Shown piece by piece: positions 15,197-21,831 of a stretch of DNA of 29,884 nt (positions within the stretch are counted from its first letter, which is position 1; every line of letters starts with the position of its first letter). A program made the translations under genes and the position numbers. Source of the DNA: JANQGH01 sp039819285 (lineage in GTDB: Bacteria > Pseudomonadota > Alphaproteobacteria > DSM-16000 > Inquilinaceae); the NCBI GenBank assembly GCA_039819285.1, contig JBCBSH010000025.1, forward strand, positions 1-29,884. Direction: 5' to 3'. The notes under the pieces were generated by a model, which was given only the letters and a program-made list of their open reading frames with translations, had not been told where the DNA came from and did no database searches.

Positions 15197-15889
15197 TTAG
15201 TCCTGGCTTCCTTCAGCGATGAGCGCTGCTTGGAAGCGGCGTTTGCCGGCGATCACATGGGCCTCGCCGCGCGTGCGTGCGGTCTGCACATCCCGCGCCG
15301 CGATGGCGGCGATGATTGCCTCGTGGTGGGCGTTTGATTCCGACATGTCCGTCAGGTTCTTCAACGAAACCCGCCGAAACAGGTGTGACTCCTTCACCAA
15401 CGACCCATAGCTGCGTGCCAGCCGGCCGCTGCCGGCCATCTCCATCAGCAGCGCGTGAAAGCGCAGATTGAGGTCGTAGTAGGTCTCGGCGTCCTCTGCT
15501 TCGGTCGCCCGGTCCATCGCCTTCAGCAGTGTCTTTGCTTCTTGCAAGGCGGCCGGCTGCGCGTTTTCGGCCGCCAGAGCACAGGCATGGCCGGTCAACA
15601 CGGCGCGCAGATCGTAGATCTCGAGCATGTCGGGCTCGTCGACCTCGCGGACGAAGGCACCGCGATTGGCGACGAAGCTGACCAGACCGTCATTGGCCAA
15701 GAAACGTAGCGCCTCTCTAACCGGTCCCCGGCTGACTCCGAACTGCTTGGCCAGCGCGACCTCGTTGACCTGGGTCCCGACATCCAGCTCACCGGAGAGA
15801 ATCAGCGCCTCGATCTGGTCGACCAGCAGGCTCGACAGGGTGTGAGAGCGGCGCAGCTCAAAAGCCGTCGTGGTTGACGCGTCCCCCAT
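15197..15889 (-). CDS. GntR-family regulator with FCD effector domain (FadR type)
   Basis: This is a transcription factor of 230 residues. The N-terminal winged helix (about 15-80) shows LSGELDVGTQVNEVALAKQFGVSRGPVREAL in consecutive segments and the wing FVANRGAFVREV. The C-terminal all-helical FCD domain (about 88-215) has EIYDLRAVL, the metal/ligand region DLNLRFHALL and HHEAIIAAIAARD. It lies between the importer operon (same strand, downstream) and the divergent PrpD-family gene, so it can control both. A 16-bp palindrome of the GntR/FCD type lies in the shared 98-base intergenic region. The start ATG at 15887-15889 gives a normal length. Such regulators respond to organic acids; the actual ligand is not known. 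Confidence 0.92.
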   Translation of the reverse strand: MGDASTTTAFELRRSHTLSSLLVDQIEALILSGELDVGTQVNEVALAKQFGVSRGPVREALRFLANDGLVSFVANRGAFVREVDEPDMLEIYDLRAVLTGHACALAAENAQPAALQEAKTLLKAMDRATEAEDAETYYDLNLRFHALLMEMAGSGRLARSYGSLVKESHLFRRVSLKNLTDMSESNAHHEAIIAAIAARDVQTARTRGEAHVIAGKRRFQAALIAEGSQD

Positions 15890-15939
15890 GTCTCAGCCCC
15901 CGGCAAATTTCACTTGGACAAGCGTGATTTGTAAACGTT

Positions 15940-15955
15940 AAACTGTCAACAGTTT
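15940..15955. promoter_or_regulatory. Candidate FCD-type GntR operator between divergent genes
   Basis: AAACTGT-CA-ACAGTTT is a perfect 7-bp inverted repeat with a 2-base spacer. The GT..AC core matches the usual half-site form for FadR-type GntR proteins. On the minus strand it contains TTGACA, a consensus -35, so binding would affect the regulator's own promoter and that of the PrpD-family gene 33 bases away. Confidence 0.55.
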
Positions 15956-15987
15956 TCATTCAACAGATCTGATGAGGCGGGGACATC

Positions 15988-17436
15988 GTGACCACAACAG
16001 CTGAAGCGGCGGCGGAAATCGGTGCCGAGTTCCACCCGTCCGGCATCACGGAAGCGGCAGCCCGATTTGCCAGCGAGACGCGCGCCGATGCCGTGCCGGA
16101 GGACGTCGACACCATTGCCCGGCGCTGCATTCTCGACAGTGTCGGGCTCTACTTTGCCGGGGCCGATGCGGCCTCCACGGCGATCCTGCGCCGGCAGGCC
16201 CTCCATTGGGGTGGTCTGGATGAGTCAATGCTTCTGGGTGCGGGCGGCGCACGGGTACCGGCGCCGATGGCTGCCCGGGTCATGGGCACAGCTGGTCACG
16301 CCCATGATTGGGATGATACCCAGGTCAGCAAGGATCCGGCCCATGTCTATGGCCTGCTGACCCACCCTTCGATCCCCTGTCTGACCGCAGCGCTGGTTAT
16401 GGCGGATCGATGTGGCGGTGTGTCGGGGCGCGACCTGCTATCGACCTTCGCGATCGCGGTCGAAGTCACCTGCAAGATTTCGGAATGGCTGAAACCCGAT
16501 CACTATCTGCGTGGCCACCACTCGTCGGGCACCGTCGGCACGTTCGGTGCCGCCGTCGCGGCGGGTCGCGTGTTGGGGCTGGACACGCCGACGATGGCCC
16601 GGGCGCTCGGCATCGCCGCCAGCATGGCGGCAGGCGTACGCTGCAACTTTGGCACCATGACCAAACCGCTGCATGTCGGCAGGGCCGCGGAAAACGGGGT
16701 CACTGCCGCGCTCATGGCGGCGGACGGCTTCACCGCCGACGAGACCGCCCTGGACGGCCGGTGGGGGTTTCCCGCCGTGCTGGCCGGTGGCCTTAGCGAA
16801 GACAAGCTGGCGCAAGGTTTCGGCACGACCTGGTCGCTGATCGAGCCCGGCCTCAGTATCAAGCCCTACCCCTCGGGCATCCTGACCCATCAATCCATGG
16901 ATCTCGCGCGTCGGCTGGTCATTGAGCACGACATTGGGCCCGAGCAGGTCGAAAAGATCGAGTTCTACGCGGGCGACAACATTCTAAAGCCGATCCGCTA
17001 TCCGATCGCAAGCACGGGGCTGCAGGCCAAGTTCTCCATGGCAGCCCTGATCGCGCTGATCCTGACGTATCGGCGCGCCGATGCTGAGCATTTTGAGGAC
17101 GCGGTGATCACCGACCCTGCCCTCATGCAACTGCAGCACCGCATCAAGGTCCACACCGATCAGGCGATCAACGCCCAGGGCTTCGACCTGATCCGGTCGC
17201 GGATGGCCATCACCCTGAAGGATGGTCGCCAGATCGAGGGCTGGGCAGACACGCGCTATCGCGGCGGCCCCCAACTGCCGCTGAGCGACGACGAGGTGGA
17301 GGAGAAGTTCACCATCTGCGTCGGCGGCAAGCTGCCCGACGATGCCCGCGCCCGATTGGCCGCGATGATCTGGGGCATCGAAACCCTCGAAGACACTTGT
17401 CTGCTGTTGAATGAGTGCGCTTCCTATTCGGCCTAG
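15988..17436 (+). CDS. MmgE/PrpD family protein
   Basis: This is a member of the 2-methylcitrate dehydratase/cis-aconitate decarboxylase/iminodisuccinate epimerase superfamily, with 482 residues from a GTG at 15988 preceded by a GGCGGGG ribosome site. The N-terminal helical domain begins ITEAAARFASE and includes ARRCILDSVGLYFAG, a family hallmark. HAHDWDDTQ, with its His and Asp residues, lies in the active-site region. The GTVGTFGAAVAAGRVLGLD block and the KPLHVGRAAENGVTAALMA block (Lys, His and Arg) are also typical. The C-terminal domain includes KPYPSG and the ITLKDG strand. Family members are cytosolic and rearrange or dehydrate small polycarboxylic acids. It is divergent from the FCD regulator and upstream of a DapA-superfamily gene. 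The reaction cannot be specified. Confidence 0.92.
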   Translation: MTTTAEAAAEIGAEFHPSGITEAAARFASETRADAVPEDVDTIARRCILDSVGLYFAGADAASTAILRRQALHWGGLDESMLLGAGGARVPAPMAARVMGTAGHAHDWDDTQVSKDPAHVYGLLTHPSIPCLTAALVMADRCGGVSGRDLLSTFAIAVEVTCKISEWLKPDHYLRGHHSSGTVGTFGAAVAAGRVLGLDTPTMARALGIAASMAAGVRCNFGTMTKPLHVGRAAENGVTAALMAADGFTADETALDGRWGFPAVLAGGLSEDKLAQGFGTTWSLIEPGLSIKPYPSGILTHQSMDLARRLVIEHDIGPEQVEKIEFYAGDNILKPIRYPIASTGLQAKFSMAALIALILTYRRADAEHFEDAVITDPALMQLQHRIKVHTDQAINAQGFDLIRSRMAITLKDGRQIEGWADTRYRGGPQLPLSDDEVEEKFTICVGGKLPDDARARLAAMIWGIETLEDTCLLLNECASYSA

Positions 17437-17856
17437 CACGCGGCGACGTCGACTCGGACACGAGCGACTAGGAAGCCTAGGGCTGTGACGGGGCGCTGTT
17501 CGTCAGTCTTCGGCCCGCATGGAGAATGTATCGCAGAGGATTTCTAATGCACCGGCGGCAAGCGGGGTGTTGTGGCCATATCAATGCGGCATGGCTTGAC
17601 TGATGGCGCTACCATAACGTTGACAGGCTGAATCGCGAAAGGACCGTGTTGACGTGTTGCCATTATCGAGCGAACCGGACGATCCCCGCGGCAGACGAGA
17701 GGGCTCGGGAGGCCCCCAACGCACTGCCACGCAAACCCGTTTGCAAGGCTTTCAGCGCGCACATGTGCCGCAATTGGGCGAAGGGGTCACCTTGCGCGGC
17801 GCCGATCGATACCGCCGCATCGTGGAGTCGGCCGGCGTCCCACGGGATAGCCACTG
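17437..17856 (+). other. Intergenic stretch with a doubtful small ORF coupled to the next gene
   Basis: No gene is convincing in this 420-base stretch. A GTG-started frame at 17654-17857 (67 codons, Arg/Gly-rich, no family recognised) ends with TGA overlapping the ATG of the DapA-like gene (TGATG), and its last 25 codons look the most protein-like. It may be a small coupled gene, the remnant of a lost gene, or chance. TTGACT near 17594 could be a -35, but no fitting -10 was seen. A short CTAGG-AAG-CCTAG hairpin follows the PrpD-family gene. Confidence 0.3.
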
Positions 17857-18810
17857 ATGTCTGACGGAAATTACACGGGCATTCATTGCGTCCTCTATGC
17901 GTTCTTCGACGAGCGCGGTCAGTTGGATCGCGCCGCCATGGCCCGCCAGACCGAGGCCGTTCTTGCGGCTGGCGTGGATGGTGTCACCGTTCTCGGCTTG
18001 GCCACCGAGGTTCTGAAACTGACCCCAGACGAGCGGCGGCGGGTGATCGATTGGGCCGCGGAGGATGTGGCGTCAAAGGTCCCCTTGTCGGTAACAATTT
18101 CGGGCAACTCCGTTGCCGAACAAGCCGCCCTTGCCGAACATGCAACAAGGGCCGGCGCCGATTGGCTGATCCTGCAGCCGCCGATGGTGGGCACCTATTC
18201 GGCCGAGGAGTATGTCTCGTTCTTCGAGGCGGTTGCCAAGACGCTCAGCGTGCCGTGGGCCGTGCAAAACGCCCCTGCCTATCTGGGGCGGTCGCTTACC
18301 GGCGCCGACCTTAACCGGTTGAAACGGGCCGTTCCGTCATTTGCCTGCATCAAGGCCGAAAGCAGCGCCGTTGTCGTCGAGTCCCTGATGGAAACGCTGG
18401 GCGCCGACGTCTCCGTCCTTAACGGTCGAGGCGGGATCGAGATGATCGACGGGCTGCGCGCCGGATGCAGCGGCTTTGTCCTGGCACCGGATGCCGTCGA
18501 TCTCGCGGTGGCGTGTTGGCAATACTGGCGGAACGGCGACTTAGCGGCTGCCGAACAAACCTATGCCATGGCCTTGCCGGCCATCACCTTCCTCATGCAG
18601 TCGCTCGAGGGCCTGATCTGTTACGGCAAGAGGGTGTTTGGCCTTCGCGTCGGCCTCCCCGTATTCGATCGCGCCCCGGCCGCCCGGCCCACGAAGTTCG
18701 GCCTGGACTGCGCCCAACGATACGCCGTCGATCTCGGCCCATGGCGGGTCCGCAGCGCAGACAACCGCAGCGCCGACAACCGCAGCGCCCGCAGCCGCGA
18801 TCCAAACTGA
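17857..18810 (+). CDS. DapA-superfamily (DHDPS/NAL-like) aldolase or hydratase
   Basis: This is a TIM-barrel enzyme of the class I aldolase DapA superfamily, with 317 residues. The Schiff-base lysine is Lys166 in FACIKAESS, and the GxxG-like loop GRGGIEMIDGLRAGCSGF is in place. Two features of dihydrodipicolinate synthase are missing. The GTTGE loop reads GLATE (residues 47-51), and the YN motif before the phosphate/pyruvate pocket reads VQN (136-138), so the usual catalytic Tyr is Gln. It is therefore unlikely to make lysine precursors and more probably cleaves or hydrates a catabolic keto acid. The C-terminus ends in a low-complexity RSADN repeat. It follows the PrpD-family gene on the same strand. 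The ATG at 17857 is preferred because the family core starts directly after it. Confidence 0.88.
   Translation: MSDGNYTGIHCVLYAFFDERGQLDRAAMARQTEAVLAAGVDGVTVLGLATEVLKLTPDERRRVIDWAAEDVASKVPLSVTISGNSVAEQAALAEHATRAGADWLILQPPMVGTYSAEEYVSFFEAVAKTLSVPWAVQNAPAYLGRSLTGADLNRLKRAVPSFACIKAESSAVVVESLMETLGADVSVLNGRGGIEMIDGLRAGCSGFVLAPDAVDLAVACWQYWRNGDLAAAEQTYAMALPAITFLMQSLEGLICYGKRVFGLRVGLPVFDRAPAARPTKFGLDCAQRYAVDLGPWRVRSADNRSADNRSARSRDPN
18751..18789 (+). repeat. 15-base tandem repeat at the 3' end of the DapA-like gene
   Basis: The unit CGCAGCGCMGACAAC occurs twice (18751-18765 and 18766-18780, one base different) and is followed by a partial third copy from 18781. It encodes RSADN-RSADN-RSA, a hydrophilic tail beyond the enzyme fold. 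The period is a multiple of three, so copy-number change would keep the frame. Confidence 0.85.
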
Positions 18811-18828
18811 TAGGACTCCGCTCTATCC

Positions 18829-20193
18829 CTAGGTTATCGGCAGCTCGATTGTCACCTTTAGTCCAGTTGGGGAATTGTCGGTGAGGCGGATCGTGCCATG
18901 GTGGCGTTCAATAATGTCGCGGGCGATCGACAGCCCCAGACCAAATCCCGTGGCACGGCCACCGGCGCGGGCCTCGTCGCCACGCCGGAACGGGTCGAAC
19001 AAGACCTCCCGATCATCGACCGGTATGCCCGGGCCGTCGTCGGCAATCGTGAGCGTAACGGTTTCGGCATCGGCATTTGCCTGAAGGCTAACCTCTGCGT
19101 TGCCAGCGTACTTCATCGCATTAGCGATAATGTTGGCAATGGCCCGGCCAATGCGGTCCGGGTCGCCGGTCATCGGCAGGCGATCAGGACCGTCGAACCA
19201 GACCGCGTGGCGACCCTCGTCCGCATCGTCGCAGATGGTTTGAACGAGCGCCGAGAGGTCGAACTTCTGCGGCGCCAGAGGCGCGCCTTCGTTGCGAATG
19301 TAGGTGAGCGCGGAGTTGATCATGTTCTCCATCGCGCCGACATCGTTCAGCAACCGGTCGCGGTCCGTGTCCGCCGACAGCGCATGGATGCGCAAGCGCA
19401 GACGGGTCAGGGGCGTGCGCAGATCATGGCTGATCGCCGCCAGGGCAAAGGCCCGCGCCTCGACCATCGAGCGCAGGCGCTCGCGCATGGTGTTAAACGT
19501 GCGGGCGACGGCGCGTACCTCAGACGGTCCGCTTTCCGTCGCCGGCTCGGCGTGAAGGTCGATCCCGAAGCGCTGGGCCGCTGTCGCCAATCGGCGCAAC
19601 GGCGCCACCAGCGTACCGCCCGCCCAGATTGAGAAAGCCGCGAGCGGAACGGCCAGAACGGTCGTCGCCAGCAGCAAGACGAAAAGCGGAAAAATGCGCA
19701 CAAAGGTGTCGCGCGACGGCGTGAAGGTCAGCCAGGTGCCGTCGTCGAGCTCCACAGCCAGCTTGTAGTTACCAATGGTGAACGGCCAAAAGCTGTGAAT
19801 AGCGGCCTCGGCGACTGCAACCCGCTCCGGCGCCAGTTCAGGAAAACTGTCGCGGATCGACGACAGCAGACGCCGACCGACAACGTTGATGTCATCCTCC
19901 GCCTGAGGCTCGATCCCAGCCTCCAAGGTCAAACGGGAGTCAAAATCCGTAGCCGCCTGCAGCACGCCGGTCGCCTCCGCCACCGGCAGTTGGAAGGTGA
20001 TGCCCAAGACTGTCGTGAGAGGGGCGAGACTGTCAGCGGCGATGCCTTCAGGCACCTTCTCATCGAACCCGCCGGTACCAAGGCGGACGACAAAAACGGT
20101 CGCCGCATGGGCCAAGAGCTGAGTGGCGATCAACAGCACGATGATCTGCAGGCGGATCGGAACGCCGCGCGGAAACGGCAGCCAGGTTGTCAT
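18829..20193 (-). CDS. Sensor histidine kinase (EnvZ/QseC type)
   Basis: This is a membrane-bound sensor kinase of 454 residues. The first membrane helix is near residues 13-35, followed by a periplasmic sensor region of about 130 residues (36-165) and a second helix at 167-190. A HAMP linker (about 192-245, with LVAPLRRLATAAQRFG) comes next. The phosphoacceptor is His256 in SHDLRTPLTRLR. The ATPase domain has the N box (NIIANAMKYA, 354-363), DDGPGI (385-390), the F box DPFRRG (400-405) and GFGLGLSIA (416-424). It overlaps the upstream response regulator gene by ATGA, so the two are a matched pair. It converges with the DapA-like gene, 18 bases from its stop. The signal is unknown; the facing RND pump suggests an envelope stress or toxic compound. 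Confidence 0.94.
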   Translation of the reverse strand: MTTWLPFPRGVPIRLQIIVLLIATQLLAHAATVFVVRLGTGGFDEKVPEGIAADSLAPLTTVLGITFQLPVAEATGVLQAATDFDSRLTLEAGIEPQAEDDINVVGRRLLSSIRDSFPELAPERVAVAEAAIHSFWPFTIGNYKLAVELDDGTWLTFTPSRDTFVRIFPLFVLLLATTVLAVPLAAFSIWAGGTLVAPLRRLATAAQRFGIDLHAEPATESGPSEVRAVARTFNTMRERLRSMVEARAFALAAISHDLRTPLTRLRLRIHALSADTDRDRLLNDVGAMENMINSALTYIRNEGAPLAPQKFDLSALVQTICDDADEGRHAVWFDGPDRLPMTGDPDRIGRAIANIIANAMKYAGNAEVSLQANADAETVTLTIADDGPGIPVDDREVLFDPFRRGDEARAGGRATGFGLGLSIARDIIERHHGTIRLTDNSPTGLKVTIELPIT

Positions 20194-20915
20194 GCTCTAA
20201 CGACCTCCGGCGTGAACAGATAGCCGCCGAGCCGGACCGTCTTCAAAAGCGTGGGGCTTTTCGGATCGGGCTCGATCTTGCGCCGTATGCGGCTGACCAG
20301 CGTATCGACACTGCGGTCGAACGGCGTTGCCTCCCGCCCGCGCGTGAGGTCAAGCAACTGGTCTCGGTTCAGCACGCGGCGCGGATGCTCGCAGAAGACG
20401 AGCAGCAGATCGAATTCGGCCGACGTGAGCGCCACCAAGGCACCGTCGGGGGCGATCAGTTCGCGCATGACCGGCTTCAAGCACCAGCCGGTGAAGAGAA
20501 AACTGGCGTCGGGGATTGGCGCCTCCGGCGCCTGTTTGGCTGACCGGCGCAAGACCGCGCGGATGCGGGCCAAGAGTTCGCGCGGGTTGAACGGCTTGCC
20601 GAGATAGTCGTCCGCGCCCAGTTCCAGCCCGACGATCCGGTCGGTGTCCTCCGCCATCGCCGTCAGCATGATGATCGGGATCGACGTGGTTGCCCGCAGG
20701 CGCCGCGCGATGCTGAGCCCGTCCTCGCCAGGCAGCATGAGGTCGAGCACGATCAGATCCGGCTTGGCGGTCGCCAAGTGTCGATCCATCGCCTGGCCAT
20801 TGGCCGCGACGCTCACCCGCAGGCCTGTATCGCGCAGAAAACCGGCGACCAGTTCCGCGATCTCGGCATCGTCCTCGACGATCAGAATATGTCCAGCGGC
20901 TGTCATAATAGCCAT
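20190..20915 (-). CDS. OmpR-family response regulator
   Basis: This is a two-domain response regulator of 241 residues from the ATG at 20913-20915. The receiver domain has the acidic pocket E14-D15-D16, phosphoacceptor Asp58 in VLDLMLPG, Thr85 and Lys107 in GKPFNP. The C-terminal winged helix (about 140-240) shows LTSAEFDLLLVF, the RRVLNRDQLLDL and DRSVDTLVSRIRRKIE recognition helix region, and LLKTVRLGGYLF. The frame is open further upstream but that part looks non-coding. A second ATG at 20906 lacks a ribosome site. It is co-transcribed with the sensor kinase. The region upstream, shared with the divergent secreted-protein and RND genes, has phased direct repeats of the kind this family binds. 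Confidence 0.94.
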   Translation of the reverse strand: MAIMTAAGHILIVEDDAEIAELVAGFLRDTGLRVSVAANGQAMDRHLATAKPDLIVLDLMLPGEDGLSIARRLRATTSIPIIMLTAMAEDTDRIVGLELGADDYLGKPFNPRELLARIRAVLRRSAKQAPEAPIPDASFLFTGWCLKPVMRELIAPDGALVALTSAEFDLLLVFCEHPRRVLNRDQLLDLTRGREATPFDRSVDTLVSRIRRKIEPDPKSPTLLKTVRLGGYLFTPEVVRA

Positions 20916-21016
20916 GTCACCGTGGTTGCCCGCCGATCGCAACCAGAGAGCTGGTTCGATGGCCGGCTGAACGTGCTTCTTAGACCCGATATTGGAACCG
21001 CTCAGCGAAAGAGTTT

Positions 21017-21060
21017 TGTCTGAATGTGTCTGACCGCCGCACGGACACATTTGGACACAC
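21017..21060. promoter_or_regulatory. Candidate OmpR-type operator: two phased direct-repeat pairs, inverted to each other
   Basis: TGTCTGA occurs at 21017 and again exactly 10 bases later at 21027. GGACACA occurs at 21043 and again exactly 10 bases later at 21053. Read on the minus strand, the second pair fits the same 16-base pattern as the first, TGTCYRAATGTGTCYG, so there are two tandem sites facing each other. Tandem half-sites with 10-bp spacing are how OmpR/PhoB-type dimers bind. The element lies 100 bases upstream of the response regulator gene and 130 bases before the divergent small secreted-protein gene. Confidence 0.65.
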
Positions 21061-21190
21061 CTTTCTGCAAGTCAGCAAAACCAACGACACCTCCCCCGCC
21101 TACAAATGACGCTGCCCACTGCGCAATGCGCCGTTGGCAAGAGCCTTGCCTGATGCACTGACACTGAGGGGTCGTTGGAGCTTTGCGAGG

Positions 21191-21571
21191 ATGCACGACG
21201 AGATGACCAAGATCCAGGTGCCCCGACGCTCGCGTGGCGCACCGTCGGCCTTGGCTTCCGCCGCGTCGTGGCTTGCCTTCCTGGCGCCGGAGGAAGCGAA
21301 AGCCGACGGCATCATGGCGATCATCGCCGATGGCGAGCCCTGGGCGGTCGAGACCATGGAAGGCGGGCGCGGCAGCATGACCTTCTTTGCTGACGGGACC
21401 GGGCACATGCGGGCCGAGCTCATCAGCGTCCGCATCACCTGGGTACCGATTGGCGACGGCTTTTGTCTTACGGGCGGTCCGATGCGGGCACGGTGCATTG
21501 CGCTGCGCGCCTGGAGCCGCGGCTATGTCGGCATCGAAGACGGCCAAGAAATCCTCCGCTTCAGCCGCTGA
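21191..21571 (+). CDS. Small putative exported protein of unknown function
   Basis: No family was recognised. From the ATG at 21191 the protein has 126 residues; ATG 21203 is a close alternative, and a TTG at 21134 would add a poor N-terminus. A basic stretch (PRRSRG) followed by an Ala/Ser/Leu-rich core and an Ala-Lys-Ala-Asp-Gly end looks like a signal peptide of about 35 residues. The remaining 90 residues are predicted to be mostly beta strand, with SMTFFADGTGHMRAEL in the middle and two cysteines (CLTGGPMRARC) that could form a disulfide. It is the first plus-strand gene after the two-component operator and is followed by a tiny membrane protein and the RND genes. A periplasmic accessory role in the same response is a guess from position. 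Confidence 0.7.
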   Translation: MHDEMTKIQVPRRSRGAPSALASAASWLAFLAPEEAKADGIMAIIADGEPWAVETMEGGRGSMTFFADGTGHMRAELISVRITWVPIGDGFCLTGGPMRARCIALRAWSRGYVGIEDGQEILRFSR

Positions 21572-21610
21572 CATGCCATCCGCTGATCAAACAATGCCAA
21601 CGGAGGAACC

Positions 21611-21634
21611 ATGCGTGCGGGAGTTTGGCCATGA
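21611..21634 (+). CDS. Seven-codon leader-like ORF coupled to the small membrane protein
   Basis: ATG at 21611 has a strong ribosome site (GGAGGA, about four bases upstream) and encodes MRAGVWP followed by TGA. The stop overlaps the start of the 39-residue membrane protein by ATGA. It may serve as a translational coupler or leader; whether the peptide itself matters is unknown. Confidence 0.4.
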   Translation: MRAGVWP

Positions 21635-21750
21635 CCGCCTTTCTCGAATGGGTCGGCTGGATCGGCGTCGCGTCGGTGCTTGGCATGCTGACGATCTGGC
21701 TGATCGTCGCCTTGGTCCACCAAGCGGATGAACCGAGCGATGACGAGTAG
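21631..21750 (+). CDS. Small single-span membrane protein (39 residues)
   Basis: ATG at 21631, with GGGAG eight bases upstream, opens a 39-residue protein. It has a short N-terminal segment (MTAFLEWVGW), one hydrophobic helix of about 22 residues (roughly 8-30, Ile/Val/Leu/Trp-rich) and an acidic tail (DEPSDDE). Nothing in it points to a known family. It lies 82 bases before the RND membrane-fusion gene and 60 bases after the small exported protein, on the same strand. Small one-helix proteins can bind and tune RND pumps (AcrZ is the known case), and position makes that a reasonable hypothesis here; there is no sequence match to AcrZ that I can claim. Confidence 0.65.
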   Translation: MTAFLEWVGWIGVASVLGMLTIWLIVALVHQADEPSDDE

Positions 21751-21831
21751 CGACCGCTTGGCGGCAATCGCCGTCAACTCTTTGCGCCTCCAAGCCGCCA
21801 CTTCCATTGTCCAAGACGATAGGCGACGGAA

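Noticed and set aside
17437..17856. tRNA, riboswitch or small RNA in the longest gene-free stretch
   Set aside because: No cloverleaf, no conserved riboswitch core and no promoter/terminator pair could be seen.
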